A stretch of DNA of 64,000 nucleotides from Methanobrevibacter sp. UBA412 (GCA_002495685.1 DAGJ01000021.1:257601-321600), one strand, 5' to 3'; positions 1 through 8,405 are shown, counted from the first letter of the stretch. Translations and numbers: made by a program. Notes: generated by a model from the letters alone, not told the origin.

Positions 1-71
1 TGTCTGATGAAGAATGTGTTGTTGCTCCAGCTATAGGAACTGCTATAATGATGGAAAAATTCATCAGTTAA
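1..71 (+). CDS. C-terminal end of an unidentified protein (partial)
   Basis: The reading frame starting at base 3 is open from the window edge and gives 22 residues ending EKFIS before a TAA at 69-71. The residues VVAPAIGTA are small and hydrophobic, but this is too little to name a family. It ends 28 bases before the next gene on the same strand, so the two may be co-transcribed. The rest of the gene lies outside the window. Confidence 0.5.
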   Translation, partial: SDEECVVAPAIGTAIMMEKFIS

Positions 72-99
72 ATTTATTTTTTTGAGGTGGTGATTTGAT

Positions 100-795
100 A
101 TGGGAAAAAAGAAAAAATCAAATCTTTTAAAATGGTTATTGATTTTAACAGTAATAATACTAGTTGTTTTTTCTTTTATTAATAATTGTCAAACTACTAC
201 TGTAGGTTATAATGATTTAGGGCAAGTTGTCAAATATAATTATTCTCATTATTCAAATCCTGATGTTAAAATTGCTGTTGTTTCTGGTATGCATTCACGT
301 GAATCCCTACATCAATGGGTTTTACCTGAAGTTTGTAAATTTTTAACACTATTTAATAATGTTGAAGTTGATAATTATAAAGTCACTGTTACTTCAAATC
401 CTCAAGATTTTGATATTGGTCGGGCTAATGGTGAATCTTTGGTTCATGATTATGTTGTTGATGATGTAGCTGATTCAGATTATGATTTAGTGATAATTGG
501 TCATGATCATGAAGAAGGTTATGGTGATGGTTATTATATTGCAACACCAAGTATGGATTCTTCCTCTGTTGATTTAGCTTCTGCAGTGATGGAAAAGTTG
601 TCAGATTTTAATTATTATAAACGAAATTCAGACAATTCTGCAAAAAGTTCTAGTATTACATCAGTTGATAATCCAATTGTAGCTACTGGTACTAATTTGT
701 TTGTTTATGAAATACCTGAAGATGATTTTATATTATTTGCTTTTATTAATTCATATAGGTTAATATCAGAATCTTATAATGTTTTAGCTTCATAA
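100..795 (+). CDS. Membrane-anchored M14-like (zinc carboxypeptidase-fold) protein
   Basis: 231 residues. A lysine-rich N-terminus (KKKK) is followed by one hydrophobic segment at about residues 10-28, so the protein is probably anchored with its C-terminal domain outside the cell. That domain carries spaced motifs that resemble the M14 metallopeptidase/deacylase fold: H65-S-R-E68 after SGM (the HxxE zinc motif), NPQDF...GRAN at 100-110 where the family has its NPDG and Arg/Asn residues, H135 and H137 in GHDH as candidates for the third zinc ligand, and FVYE with E204 where the catalytic glutamate would be. I did not recognise it as a named gene; substrate unknown (a surface peptide or pseudomurein peptide is only a guess). 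A GAGGTGGTGAT ribosome-binding site lies just upstream of the ATG at 100. Confidence 0.6.
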   Translation: MGKKKKSNLLKWLLILTVIILVVFSFINNCQTTTVGYNDLGQVVKYNYSHYSNPDVKIAVVSGMHSRESLHQWVLPEVCKFLTLFNNVEVDNYKVTVTSNPQDFDIGRANGESLVHDYVVDDVADSDYDLVIIGHDHEEGYGDGYYIATPSMDSSSVDLASAVMEKLSDFNYYKRNSDNSAKSSSITSVDNPIVATGTNLFVYEIPEDDFILFAFINSYRLISESYNVLAS

Positions 796-843
796 ACACT
801 AGGTAGCTTTTAAAAATAGTTAAATCTTTATTTTTTGAAGAGT

Positions 844-925
844 AAATCTTAAAGTTAGTTAGGTCTTTAACTGTTTTATCCTTGTTAAAGCTTAAGAAGG
901 GGATGATTTAAAAACTTTAAGATTT
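844..925. repeat. 13-bp perfect inverted repeat enclosing a smaller hairpin
   Basis: AAATCTTAAAGTT at 844-856 is exactly complementary to AACTTTAAGATTT at 913-925. Inside, CTTTAAC near 866 can pair with GTTAAAG near 884, which would give a long stem with an internal hairpin. The G-rich patch GAAGGGGATGAT at about 896-907 would be unpaired. Confidence 0.6.
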
Positions 926-929
926 CCTC

Positions 930-968
930 TAGAAAAATAGACTTTTTATAGTAGTTGCTATTTTTCTA
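930..968. repeat. 11-bp perfect inverted repeat
   Basis: TAGAAAAATAG (930-940) and CTATTTTTCTA (958-968) are perfect complements with a 17-base loop. Placed between two convergent genes it could be a terminator in both directions, or the second domain of the structure at 844-925. Confidence 0.6.
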
Positions 969-1175
969 ATTAGAAGTTTTTAATTTATATTATTTAATAT
1001 TTTCTATTTAATTTTATGGCTTGTTTTTTAATTTTTTATTTTATCGATTAAATATTCAATTATTATTCTTATAAATGAATATTTTTATTAGTTTAATCAT
1101 TTTTTTAATTATTAATATCTTAAGCGATTTTTAATGTTATATTTTGAAAAAATATTAGTTTTAAATGTTTAATAT

Positions 1176-1742
1176 TTAATACCAAACATCTTTTATTCCA
1201 AGTAAATAAGCTATTGTATTGGAACTTAAATGTAAAATTAAAGTGATAAATGCTATGATTAAAACGAAATCTATACTTAAAGGCACTATGAATGATATTA
1301 AAAGAAGTGACATTATTACGAAGTCTAATTGATCTAAGAAAGGTGCAGGTTTACCACTAGAAATTCCTAAACGTCTTTTAATGAAACTTCCCACAGCATC
1401 TCCTAATAATGCACCAAAAGCAAGAATAAATCCTAAAATTAATCCATTAGGTATGCTTTGAAAAACGTTTAGAGTTATTATTCCTCCACTTATTTGGGTT
1501 AAATTAATACTTAAAAAACCCTGAATACCTCCAACTAAAGTTCCTAAAATTGTCCCGGAAATAAATCCTTTCCAAGTTACTCCGTTACCTATAATTCTAT
1601 AACCATCTGAAAGAGTTTTACCTTTATCCATAGGTGTTCCTCCACCAAAAGCAAGACCACTAAGGTTAGAAACATAAGCAGGTAACATAAAATAAATTGC
1701 GATTGCACAACTAATTAAAAAATTAACTAAATTAATTACCAT
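1176..1742 (-). CDS. carS: CDP-archaeol synthase
   Basis: 188 residues, the usual length of the CarS (DUF46) family. It transfers CMP from CTP to the unsaturated diether lipid phosphate (DGGGP), giving the activated precursor of all archaeal phospholipids in the membrane. The protein is very hydrophobic with about five membrane segments. Family landmarks are FGGGTPMDKGK near residues 32-42, the acidic motif GALLGDAVGSFIKRR near 110-124 and PFLDQLDF near 133-140. It lies back to back with the Tes-like radical SAM gene. A TATA-like stretch lies 21-28 bases from the ATG, so the transcript is probably leaderless or nearly so. Confidence 0.9.
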   Translation of the reverse strand: MVINLVNFLISCAIAIYFMLPAYVSNLSGLAFGGGTPMDKGKTLSDGYRIIGNGVTWKGFISGTILGTLVGGIQGFLSINLTQISGGIITLNVFQSIPNGLILGFILAFGALLGDAVGSFIKRRLGISSGKPAPFLDQLDFVIMSLLLISFIVPLSIDFVLIIAFITLILHLSSNTIAYLLGIKDVWY

Positions 1743-2171
1743 AATTGATTTTCCATAATAAAAATATATTTTTGTTATATTAGAATTATTCTCTACAAAC
1801 TATTTAAATTAGATTGTAATATAAGTAAAACAAAATTTTTTATTAATATTTAAGTTTAAATAGTAGGAATAGTAATATATAATAAAGTTAAGATGTATTT
1901 ATGTTAATCATTTACTATATAAATGATATGTCTAAACTTAAATTAATTTAAATGTAAAAATTATGCAATATAATTTATAATTTAATACAATAATCATTAT
2001 TATTTAATTAATTAACATTTTTTATAAAAAATACTTTTAATTTTTTCATTACTTAAAAAATAGTAGGGTTAATAATAAAATTACTCATTATAATTAATTA
2101 TTCCTATTTTTTATAAAAATTTTAACAAAAACATTTAAAAAGAAGGATTTTTAAAATTATTCGGTGATAAA
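1743..2171. promoter_or_regulatory. Divergent promoter region between carS and the Tes-like gene
   Basis: 429 bases, strongly AT-rich, with no supported ORF. On the minus strand AATATATTTT (about 1761-1770) is placed as a TATA box for carS. On the plus strand TTTTTTATAAAAATTT around 2108-2123 is a candidate TATA box for the radical SAM gene, whose ribosome-binding site is GGTGAT at 2162-2167. Nothing else recognisable was seen. Confidence 0.45.
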
Positions 2172-3689
2172 ATGGAAATAAAACAAACTGTTAGTTTATG
2201 CCCAACATGTCTTAAACCTGTTCCTGCAGAAGTTTATGAAAAAGATGGAAAAATATTTATTAAAAAAACATGTCCAGAACATGGAGAATTTAATAATACT
2301 TATTGGGGATCTTCTGATCTTTATGGAAAATTAGAAAAATATACTCCTCTAATAAAACCAGCAGATAATCCTCAAGTCGAAAAAAAAGGTGGCTGTCCGA
2401 ATAATTGTGGAATTTGTGAACAACACGAATCAACAACAGTTTTAGGATTAATTGATGTTACAAATAGATGTAATTTAAGATGTCCAATATGCTTTGCAAA
2501 TGCAGCAGCTTCTAAATCATTATATGAACCTACTTTTGATGAAATTAAAGAAATGCTTCAAAATTTAAGAAACATTGAACCAAGAGGATGTCCAGCTATA
2601 CAATTCGCAGGTGGAGAACCAACTGTAAGAAAAGATTTACCTGAATTAATTAAATTAGCTATTGATTTAGGATTTTCCCATACTCAAATTGCTACAAATG
2701 GTATACGATTAGCTAAAAAAGAAGGTTATGCTAAAGAATTACGTGAAACTGGTTTAAATACAGTTTACTTACAATTTGATGGTGTTACAGAAGAACCTTA
2801 TCTCGTTGCTAGAAACAAAAACTTATTATCTGTTAAATTAGAAGCAATTGAAAAATGTAGAGAAGCAGGTTTAGGAATAGTTCTAGTACCTACTTTAGTT
2901 AAAGGCATAAACGATGATCAAGTTGGAGATATCCTAAGATTTGCAATGAAAAATATAGATATCATACATGGAGTTAATTTCCAACCAGTATCATTTTCAG
3001 GAAGAACTCCTCATGAAGAAGTAGAAAAACAAAGAATCACCATCCCAGATTTCATTAATTTAGTGGATGAACAAACAAATCATGATATTATACCTGATGA
3101 TTTCTACCCTCCTTCATTTGTTCAACCAATTTCACGTTTTGCAGGAGCATTACAAGGATCAGAACCTCCAGTTTACTTAAATTGTCATGAACATTGTGGT
3201 GTTGGAACATATGCATTCTTACAAGGGGATGAAGTTATTCCAGTAACTCGGTTTATAGATGTAGAAAAATTAATGGATTTATTAAACAAATATACTGATG
3301 AACTAGAAGAAGGAGGTTTTGGAAAACAAAAAAGAGTTATTGCCAAAGCTATTAAAAATGTCCCTAATGTAGTAGATTCTGATAAGACACCTGATATTTT
3401 AAATATGAAAAAAATATTACTAGATATTTTTAAAGAAAGATCTTATGAATCTGTTGGAGAATTCCATAAACACGCATTACTTGTTTCATGTATGCACTTT
3501 ATGGATCCATTTAATTTCGATGCAGATAGAGTAAGAAAATGTATAATTCATTATGCAGTTCCTGATGGTAGAATAATACCATTTTGTACAATGAACTCTA
3601 TTTACAGATCAGAAATAGAAAAAGAATTTTCAACCCCTCTTAAATCAAAATTACTCCAATATAATGATAAAACTTCAAAAGAAGAATAA
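2172..3689 (+). CDS. tes: Radical SAM protein of the Tes/MJ0619 type (tetraether lipid synthase)
   Basis: 505 residues. The radical SAM motif is C100-NLR-C104-PI-C107, with the SAM-binding GGEP near 147-150. Extra cysteine sites match the Tes/MJ0619 family: C10-PT-C13 and C34 (rubredoxin-like site near the N-terminus), C75, C79 and C82 ahead of the SAM motif, and a C-terminal block with NCHEHCG, SCMHFMDPF and PDGRIIPFC. Tes joins two diether lipids tail to tail to make GDGT membrane lipids. The same M. jannaschii protein was earlier proposed to methylate the pterin of methanopterin. Divergent carS upstream suits the lipid role; RFAP synthase downstream suits the pterin role. I favour Tes from the cysteine pattern. 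Confidence 0.82.
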   Translation: MEIKQTVSLCPTCLKPVPAEVYEKDGKIFIKKTCPEHGEFNNTYWGSSDLYGKLEKYTPLIKPADNPQVEKKGGCPNNCGICEQHESTTVLGLIDVTNRCNLRCPICFANAAASKSLYEPTFDEIKEMLQNLRNIEPRGCPAIQFAGGEPTVRKDLPELIKLAIDLGFSHTQIATNGIRLAKKEGYAKELRETGLNTVYLQFDGVTEEPYLVARNKNLLSVKLEAIEKCREAGLGIVLVPTLVKGINDDQVGDILRFAMKNIDIIHGVNFQPVSFSGRTPHEEVEKQRITIPDFINLVDEQTNHDIIPDDFYPPSFVQPISRFAGALQGSEPPVYLNCHEHCGVGTYAFLQGDEVIPVTRFIDVEKLMDLLNKYTDELEEGGFGKQKRVIAKAIKNVPNVVDSDKTPDILNMKKILLDIFKERSYESVGEFHKHALLVSCMHFMDPFNFDADRVRKCIIHYAVPDGRIIPFCTMNSIYRSEIEKEFSTPLKSKLLQYNDKTSKEE

Positions 3690-3754
3690 TCTTTTAAGTT
3701 TAAATTTTAATTTTTTTCAATATTTTAACAAAAAATAAAAACTTGATGATTTCA

Positions 3755-4741
3755 ATGATGATAAAAACCCCTTCTAGATTACATATGACATTAATAGATT
3801 TAAATGGATCATATGGCCGATTTGATGGTGGAGTAGGATTAACTCTAGCTAATCCTCATTTTATATTAAAAAGTGAGGAAACTGAAAAAGGTATCACTAT
3901 AGGCTTTGATGATAACATAACAAATCCTGAAATATTAGATGAATGTATTACAAAAATTTCTAACTCTGCAGAAAGAGTTATAAATCATTTTAATATTGAA
4001 TCTGGTTTCCATTTTCAGGTTAAACAAGCATATTTCCCTCATTCTGGTTTAGGTTCTGGAACACAAATTTCTCTTGCTACTGGAAAATTAATATGTGAAC
4101 ATATTGGTCAAAATATTTTATCTCCTAATTTAGGAGCTATTGTTGGAAGAGGGGGAACTTCAGGTATTGGTACTTTCTCTTTTGACTTAGGTGGTTTCAT
4201 TGCTGATGGAGGGCATAGTTCTAAAGAAAAATCAACATTTTTACCTTCTTCCGCTTCTGGAGCTAGACCTCCACATCTTATTGGACAATATGATTTTCCA
4301 GAAGATTGGAATATTTTGATAGCCCTTCCTAGTGCAGATAATAGTGTTACTGGAAATAAAGAAGTTAATATTTTTCAACATTATTGTCCTGTACCTAAAA
4401 ATGAAGTGGAACAAATCTCTCATGTTGTTTTCATGAATCTTATACCATATTTATTAGAACATGATATTGAAAATTTTGGTGCTAGTATTGACATGATTCA
4501 AACAAGAGGTTTCAAAAAAATAGAAGTGAGTCTTCAACCTCCTAAACTTGTAAATTTAATGAATTTTATGCGTGATAATGGTGCTTATGGTGTTGGAATG
4601 AGTTCATTTGGACCTGTAACTTATACTATTTATGATAAAAGTAATAAAGATATAGTTAAAGCAACTGAAGAATATCTTGATGGTGACGGTATAGTTATAA
4701 CAACTAAAGCACAAAATCATGGTTATGAGTTAACAAAATAA
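3755..4741 (+). CDS. mptG: Beta-ribofuranosylaminobenzene 5'-phosphate (RFAP) synthase
   Basis: RFAP synthase condenses PRPP with a hydroxybenzoate/aminobenzoate substrate, releasing CO2 and PPi, the first committed step of methanopterin synthesis. The GHMP-kinase-type fold shows in [22 protein letters not shown] at the N-terminus (read in part) and the glycine-rich [17 protein letters not shown] around residue 95-112; [17 protein letters not shown] follows. Length about 328 residues is usual. Several starts are possible: TTG 3743, ATG 3746, 3755 and 3758. GATGAT at 3745-3750 can serve as a short ribosome-binding site for 3755 or 3758, and MIKTPSRLH is a typical N-terminus. It lies 65 bases after the Tes-like gene. 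Confidence 0.88.
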   Translation: MMIKTPSRLHMTLIDLNGSYGRFDGGVGLTLANPHFILKSEETEKGITIGFDDNITNPEILDECITKISNSAERVINHFNIESGFHFQVKQAYFPHSGLGSGTQISLATGKLICEHIGQNILSPNLGAIVGRGGTSGIGTFSFDLGGFIADGGHSSKEKSTFLPSSASGARPPHLIGQYDFPEDWNILIALPSADNSVTGNKEVNIFQHYCPVPKNEVEQISHVVFMNLIPYLLEHDIENFGASIDMIQTRGFKKIEVSLQPPKLVNLMNFMRDNGAYGVGMSSFGPVTYTIYDKSNKDIVKATEEYLDGDGIVITTKAQNHGYELTK

Positions 4742-4778
4742 GATAAAATATTTTTTCTTACAAAAAAAGTGAAAAATT

Positions 4779-5267
4779 ATGAAAGAATTAAAAGGTAAAG
4801 TTTGGGAATTTGGGGATAATATTGATACTGATGTAATTATCCCTGGAAGATATCTTAGAACATTCAATCCAAAAGATTTAGCAGAACATGTACTTGAAGG
4901 TGAAAGACCTGAATTCACGGCTAATGTTAAAAAAGGAGATATTATTGTAGCTAATGAAAATTTTGGTTGTGGTTCCAGTAGGGAACAAGCACCTTTAGCA
5001 ATAAAAACTGCAGGTGTTACAGCTATAATAGCTAAATCATTTGCGAGAATATTCTATCGTAATGCAATTAATATAGGTTTACCAGTTATTAAAGCTAATG
5101 TAATTGCAAAAGATCAAGATATTTTATCTATAAATCTAGAAAAAGGTCAAGTAATAAATGAAACTACCAATGAAAGCTTTAATATAGAACCTTTCGAAGA
5201 GTTCATGTTAAAAATATTATCTGATGGTGGTATTGTTAATCATTATTTAAAAGAAAAAAATGAATAA
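4779..5267 (+). CDS. hacB: Aconitase-family small subunit, homoaconitase type
   Basis: 162 residues, the length of LeuD/HacB small subunits. It forms the swivelling substrate-recognition part of a two-subunit isomerase whose large [4Fe-4S] subunit is not in this window. Landmarks: [18 protein letters not shown] at 12-29, [12 protein letters not shown] near 62-73 and [16 protein letters not shown] near 85-100. The loop Y25-L26-R27-T28 matches the methanogen homoaconitase small subunit; isopropylmalate isomerase usually has YLVY there. That points to chain elongation for the coenzyme B precursor rather than leucine, by established family knowledge. It lies 37 bases after mptG, so one cofactor operon is likely. 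Confidence 0.8.
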   Translation: MKELKGKVWEFGDNIDTDVIIPGRYLRTFNPKDLAEHVLEGERPEFTANVKKGDIIVANENFGCGSSREQAPLAIKTAGVTAIIAKSFARIFYRNAINIGLPVIKANVIAKDQDILSINLEKGQVINETTNESFNIEPFEEFMLKILSDGGIVNHYLKEKNE

Positions 5268-5402
5268 CTTTATCTTTTTTCTGAAAATATTAACTTATTC
5301 TTTTATAAAATCTTAAAAAATAGAAATTTCTTTTTTTAATATAATTGAATATAAATTGATTAATTAATAAATAATAAAAAAATTTAATAGGAGGTGCCAA
5401 TT

Positions 5403-6029
5403 ATGGAGTGTCCAATTTGTGGTTCTAAAACCGCTACAATACTAAAAACTAAAAAAATTAACTCTAAAAAAAATTCTCGACGTGAATTATTATTAAAATG
5501 TGAAAATTGTGGTCAAGTATACAATGAATCAATCATAGAAGAAAAACCTCAAACTTATAGGTTAGTTATAAGTGAACATGAAGATTCTTTTAAAACTTCA
5601 GTGGAATTATTCCCTGATCAAGAATTAAATGTAGGAGATTATTTACAAACAAATTTTGGAAAAGTTGAAATTACTTCTTTAGAAACTACTCAAAGAAGAG
5701 AAAGTCATGTTAAAGCTCGGGATGTTAAAACTATTTGGGCGAATTCAAAAGAGATTCCTGCAAGATTTGGAATTAGTGTTGATTTACATGGTAAAGTAGC
5801 ATCATTTAAAGTTGAAACTGTACGTGACTTTAAAATTAGTGTTGATGATGTATTTAAAATTGACAATTATATTATAAATGTTTATATGATTAAAACTGAA
5901 GATCGTAAGACTAGTAAAGGATTTGCTAAGGCAAGAGTTATTAAACGTGTTTATGGTCGGCCAGTTAATTTAAAACGTTATGATTATGATTTAACAGAGA
6001 GTATTGTAAGTAAAAAAGCATTAGAATAA
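5403..6029 (+). CDS. Archaeal HVO_0476-type zinc-finger protein
   Basis: 208 residues. The N-terminus is a zinc ribbon, CPIC at residues 3-6 and CENC about 30 residues later. The rest is a beta-rich domain with no catalytic motif I can see. It resembles the archaeal HVO_0476-type zinc-finger proteins (COG1326), whose function is unknown; nucleic-acid binding is plausible. The ATG at 5403 is chosen over the in-frame GTG at 5394 because that GTG is part of the GGAGGTG ribosome-binding site (5390-5396). The methylthiotransferase gene starts 38 bases after its stop, suggesting co-transcription. Confidence 0.65.
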   Translation: MECPICGSKTATILKTKKINSKKNSRRELLLKCENCGQVYNESIIEEKPQTYRLVISEHEDSFKTSVELFPDQELNVGDYLQTNFGKVEITSLETTQRRESHVKARDVKTIWANSKEIPARFGISVDLHGKVASFKVETVRDFKISVDDVFKIDNYIINVYMIKTEDRKTSKGFAKARVIKRVYGRPVNLKRYDYDLTESIVSKKALE

Positions 6030-6067
6030 AAATATTTTTAAAACTTTTTTTAGAGGTTTGAATCTTA

Positions 6068-7345
6068 ATGAAAGTATATATTGAAACTTATGGATGTACA
6101 TTTAATCAAGCTGATTCTCAAATTATGGCAGGAAATTTGATAGAAGGTAATATTGATATTGTAAACTCCGCTGAAAAAGCAGATGTCATTATAATCAATA
6201 CTTGTTATGTGAAATTACCTACAGAAAGTAAAGTAATTAACAAAATAAAAAATTATCAAACAAAGTTCCCTAATAAAAAAATTATTATTAGTGGATGTAT
6301 GGTTGAGGTAGATCCAAAAAAATTAAACGATATAGGTCCTAACTGTTCATGGATTGGACCCCATCAATTAAATAAAACAGTCCCTATTGTTAAAAAGGCC
6401 TATGATGGTGAAGTAAGTCGTGCTTATGGTTTATCAAAAGATTCTAAAGTGGGTGTTCCTAAATTATCGGAAAATCCTTATATTCATGTAATACAAATAT
6501 GTGAAGGATGTTTAGGTGCATGCACTTATTGTTGTACTCGATTAGCTAGAGGTCCATTAAATAGTTATCCAATTAAAGATATTGTTAATGAAGCTAAACA
6601 AGCAATTAAAAACGGTTGTGTGGAAATAGAGTTAACAGCTCAAGATACTTCAGCTTATGGTAAAGATACTGGTGAGAAATTTTCAGATTTAATACGAGCA
6701 GTCGCTTCTTTAGATGGTAATTTTAGGGTTCGTATAGGTATGATGAATCCTAAAAATATAGGTGATGAAATTGATGATCTCATTGAATCTTTTAAATTAG
6801 AAAAAGTTTATAAATTCCTTCATTTACCAATTCAATCAGGTAGTAATAAAGTATTAAATGAAATGAATCGTAATCATACTGTGAATGAATATAAATATAT
6901 TGTTGAAAAGTTTAGAGATCAAATTCCTGAATTAACCCTTGCTACTGATATTATTGTAGGATATCCTACAGAAACTGAAGAGGACTTCAAAGAAACTGTG
7001 GATTTAGTTAAAGATTTAAAATTTAGTATTATTCATATAAGTAAATATCATCATAGATTAGGGGCTATTTCTTCTAATCTTAAAGAGATTCCATCTGATA
7101 TAATGCATAGACGTTCTAAATATTTGACTAATATTAAATATGAGATCACTGAAATGGAAAATAAAGAATTTTTAGGATCTGATGTTGAAGTATTAGTTGT
7201 TGAAAAAGGACGTAAAGGAGGTTTTATTGCAAAGACCAATTCTTATATTCCAGTTGTTGTTGAAGATGTAAAATTAGGATCTTTTGTTAATGTTCATATT
7301 TACGATGTGACCGGTACTTATCTGCTTGGAAGATTAATTGAATAA
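6068..7345 (+). CDS. mtaB: tRNA t6A37 methylthiotransferase (archaeal MtaB/CDKAL1 type)
   Basis: 425 residues. It adds a methylthio group to t6A at position 37 of ANN-decoding tRNAs, using two [4Fe-4S] clusters. Domains in order: UPF0004 domain starting YIETYGCTFNQADSQ with NTCYVK and SGCMVE supplying cluster cysteines (residues about 9, 46 and 77), radical SAM domain with CEGCLGACTYCCTRLARG near 140-157, and a TRAM-like C-terminus ending YLLGRLIE. Length and domain order fit the archaeal/eukaryotic e-MtaB branch. The ribosome-binding site AGAGGTTT sits 9 bases before the ATG. Confidence 0.88.
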   Translation: MKVYIETYGCTFNQADSQIMAGNLIEGNIDIVNSAEKADVIIINTCYVKLPTESKVINKIKNYQTKFPNKKIIISGCMVEVDPKKLNDIGPNCSWIGPHQLNKTVPIVKKAYDGEVSRAYGLSKDSKVGVPKLSENPYIHVIQICEGCLGACTYCCTRLARGPLNSYPIKDIVNEAKQAIKNGCVEIELTAQDTSAYGKDTGEKFSDLIRAVASLDGNFRVRIGMMNPKNIGDEIDDLIESFKLEKVYKFLHLPIQSGSNKVLNEMNRNHTVNEYKYIVEKFRDQIPELTLATDIIVGYPTETEEDFKETVDLVKDLKFSIIHISKYHHRLGAISSNLKEIPSDIMHRRSKYLTNIKYEITEMENKEFLGSDVEVLVVEKGRKGGFIAKTNSYIPVVVEDVKLGSFVNVHIYDVTGTYLLGRLIE

Positions 7346-7810
7346 TTTTTTTATACATTTTAAATTATTTAATTTTTAACTTTAATTAAAATTATTAGCT
7401 TAAATGATTTTTAGCTTTTTGTTTTACTTTTTTTTAAAAATTTTTTATCATATTTCTTTTTTAATATCTAATATTATTTTAATTTTTTTTTAAATTAATC
7501 TTTATAGATTTTTAATTTATTAAATTCGTTTGATACTATATTTTTTATTTTTGAATTGTTTTTATTCTTTTTTTATCTTTTAATAGCTTTTTAATCGTTT
7601 TTGTTTGTTTGTTTTTCAGGTGTTTTTAGGTTCTTAATTTGATATTAATTACTAAAAATTTGTTGATTTTATTGATATTCTACTGTTTAATAATCATTAT
7701 AGAATTAATATATTTTCATGTTTATTTCATCTATATAGTGGGTTAACAGTTCTTAAAAAAACAATACCTTTATATACTAAGTAAAACAACATTCAATTGG
7801 AGGTGAAAAT
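7346..7810. other. T-rich spacer ahead of the histone gene
   Basis: 465 bases without a supported ORF. From about 7346 to 7640 the plus strand is markedly T-rich with repeated runs of five to eight T, as expected for staggered archaeal termination of the preceding gene. The last 50 bases hold the histone promoter and ribosome-binding site. TGATTTTATTGATATTC at 7664-7680 recurs exactly at 8151-8167 on the other side of the histone gene. Confidence 0.45.
7769..7776 (+). promoter_or_regulatory. TATA box of the histone gene
   Basis: TTTATATA, a perfect match to the methanogen box A, preceded by AATACC as a possible BRE. Transcription would start near 7798-7800, right at GGAGGTG (7799-7805), so the leader is very short. 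Confidence 0.65.
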
Positions 7811-8011
7811 ATGAGTGAATTACCAATCGCACCTGTAGGCCGTATATTAAAAAACGCTGGCGCACAAAGAATTTCTGATGATGCAAAAATCGCATTAGCT
7901 GAAGCATTAGAAGAACAAGGTGATGCAATAGCTCAAAAAGCTGTTAATTTCGCACGCCACGCTGGTAGAAAAACTGTCAAAGCTGAAGATATCAAATTAG
8001 CTATCAAATAA
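7811..8011 (+). CDS. Archaeal histone (HMf family)
   Basis: 66 residues, the standard length of a single histone fold. It starts [20 protein letters not shown], with the conserved LPIAPVGRI segment and R residues that contact the DNA minor groove, and ends with [14 protein letters not shown], the third helix. Dimers and longer multimers wrap DNA. The gene is monocistronic: it has its own TATA box at 7769-7776, a strong ribosome-binding site and a hairpin/T-run terminator at 8035-8064. GC content is higher than in its neighbours, as often seen for strongly expressed genes. Confidence 0.95.
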   Translation: MSELPIAPVGRILKNAGAQRISDDAKIALAEALEEQGDAIAQKAVNFARHAGRKTVKAEDIKLAIK

Positions 8012-8034
8012 GTTTTGTGACATGTTTTAAAACT

Positions 8035-8064
8035 ATTGGCCAGTTTTGGCCAATTATTTTTTTT
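8035..8064 (+). terminator. Hairpin and T-run after the histone gene
   Basis: ATTGGCCA (8035-8042) and TGGCCAAT (8047-8054) form an 8-bp stem closed by GTTT, followed by a run of eight T at 8057-8064. The GC-rich stem stands out against the AT-rich background and resembles a bacterial-type intrinsic terminator; T-runs are the known archaeal signal. Confidence 0.65.
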
Positions 8065-8196
8065 ATTCAATTAATTATATCAGAATATTTGCTGTAAATT
8101 TATTTTATTAGTTAAATATTTATTATTTATTAATGATTTAAGAAAAGGCATGATTTTATTGATATTCAATATTCATGTTTATTGTTTATATTTTTC

Positions 8197-8221
8197 ATAC
8201 ACACTAAAGCGAAGTGTGTAT
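8197..8221. repeat. 9-bp perfect hairpin between histone and tRNA genes
   Basis: ATACACACT (8197-8205) pairs exactly with AGTGTGTAT (8213-8221) around the loop AAAGCGA. It lies 133 bases downstream of the histone terminator and about 77 bases ahead of the tRNA-Val TATA box. There is no ORF around it. A small RNA or a protein-binding site are both possible. Confidence 0.5.
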
Positions 8222-8297
8222 TAACCTTAACTGGTTTCCATGCTTATGTTAATAAATTTTATTCAAAATTTTTGTAAAAAATTTTTTAAATAGAAAC

Positions 8298-8306
8298 TTT
8301 TATATA
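8298..8306 (+). promoter_or_regulatory. TATA box of the tRNA-Val/tRNA-Phe unit
   Basis: TTTTATATA centred about 32 bases before the first base of tRNA-Val, giving a predicted start a few bases ahead of the tRNA. It would drive both tRNAs. Confidence 0.6.
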
Positions 8307-8333
8307 TGACTTTGAATATAGTTTAGTAAGTAG

Positions 8334-8405
8334 GGACCGGTGGTCTAGGGGTATGATACCTCCTTGACGTGGAGGTGATCACGAGTTCAAATCTCGTTCG
8401 GTCCA
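8334..8405 (+). tRNA. tRNA-Val (GAC)
   Basis: Full cloverleaf: acceptor GGACCGG pairs with TCGGTCC plus discriminator A; anticodon stem CCTCC/GGAGG with loop TTGACGT gives anticodon GAC; T arm ACGAG-TTCAAAT-CTCGT. No intron and no encoded CCA. Only three bases separate it from tRNA-Phe. Confidence 0.93.

Larger units (their letters stand above)
796..1175. other. Convergent spacer with paired inverted repeats
   Basis: 380 bases between the stop of the M14-like gene and the stop of carS, which face each other. No supported ORF. It holds a 13-bp perfect inverted repeat (844-856 with 913-925), a 7-bp pairing nested inside it, and an independent 11-bp perfect inverted repeat (930-940 with 958-968). 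The rest is AT-rich and without recognisable content. It may act as a bidirectional terminator or encode a small structured RNA. Confidence 0.5.
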
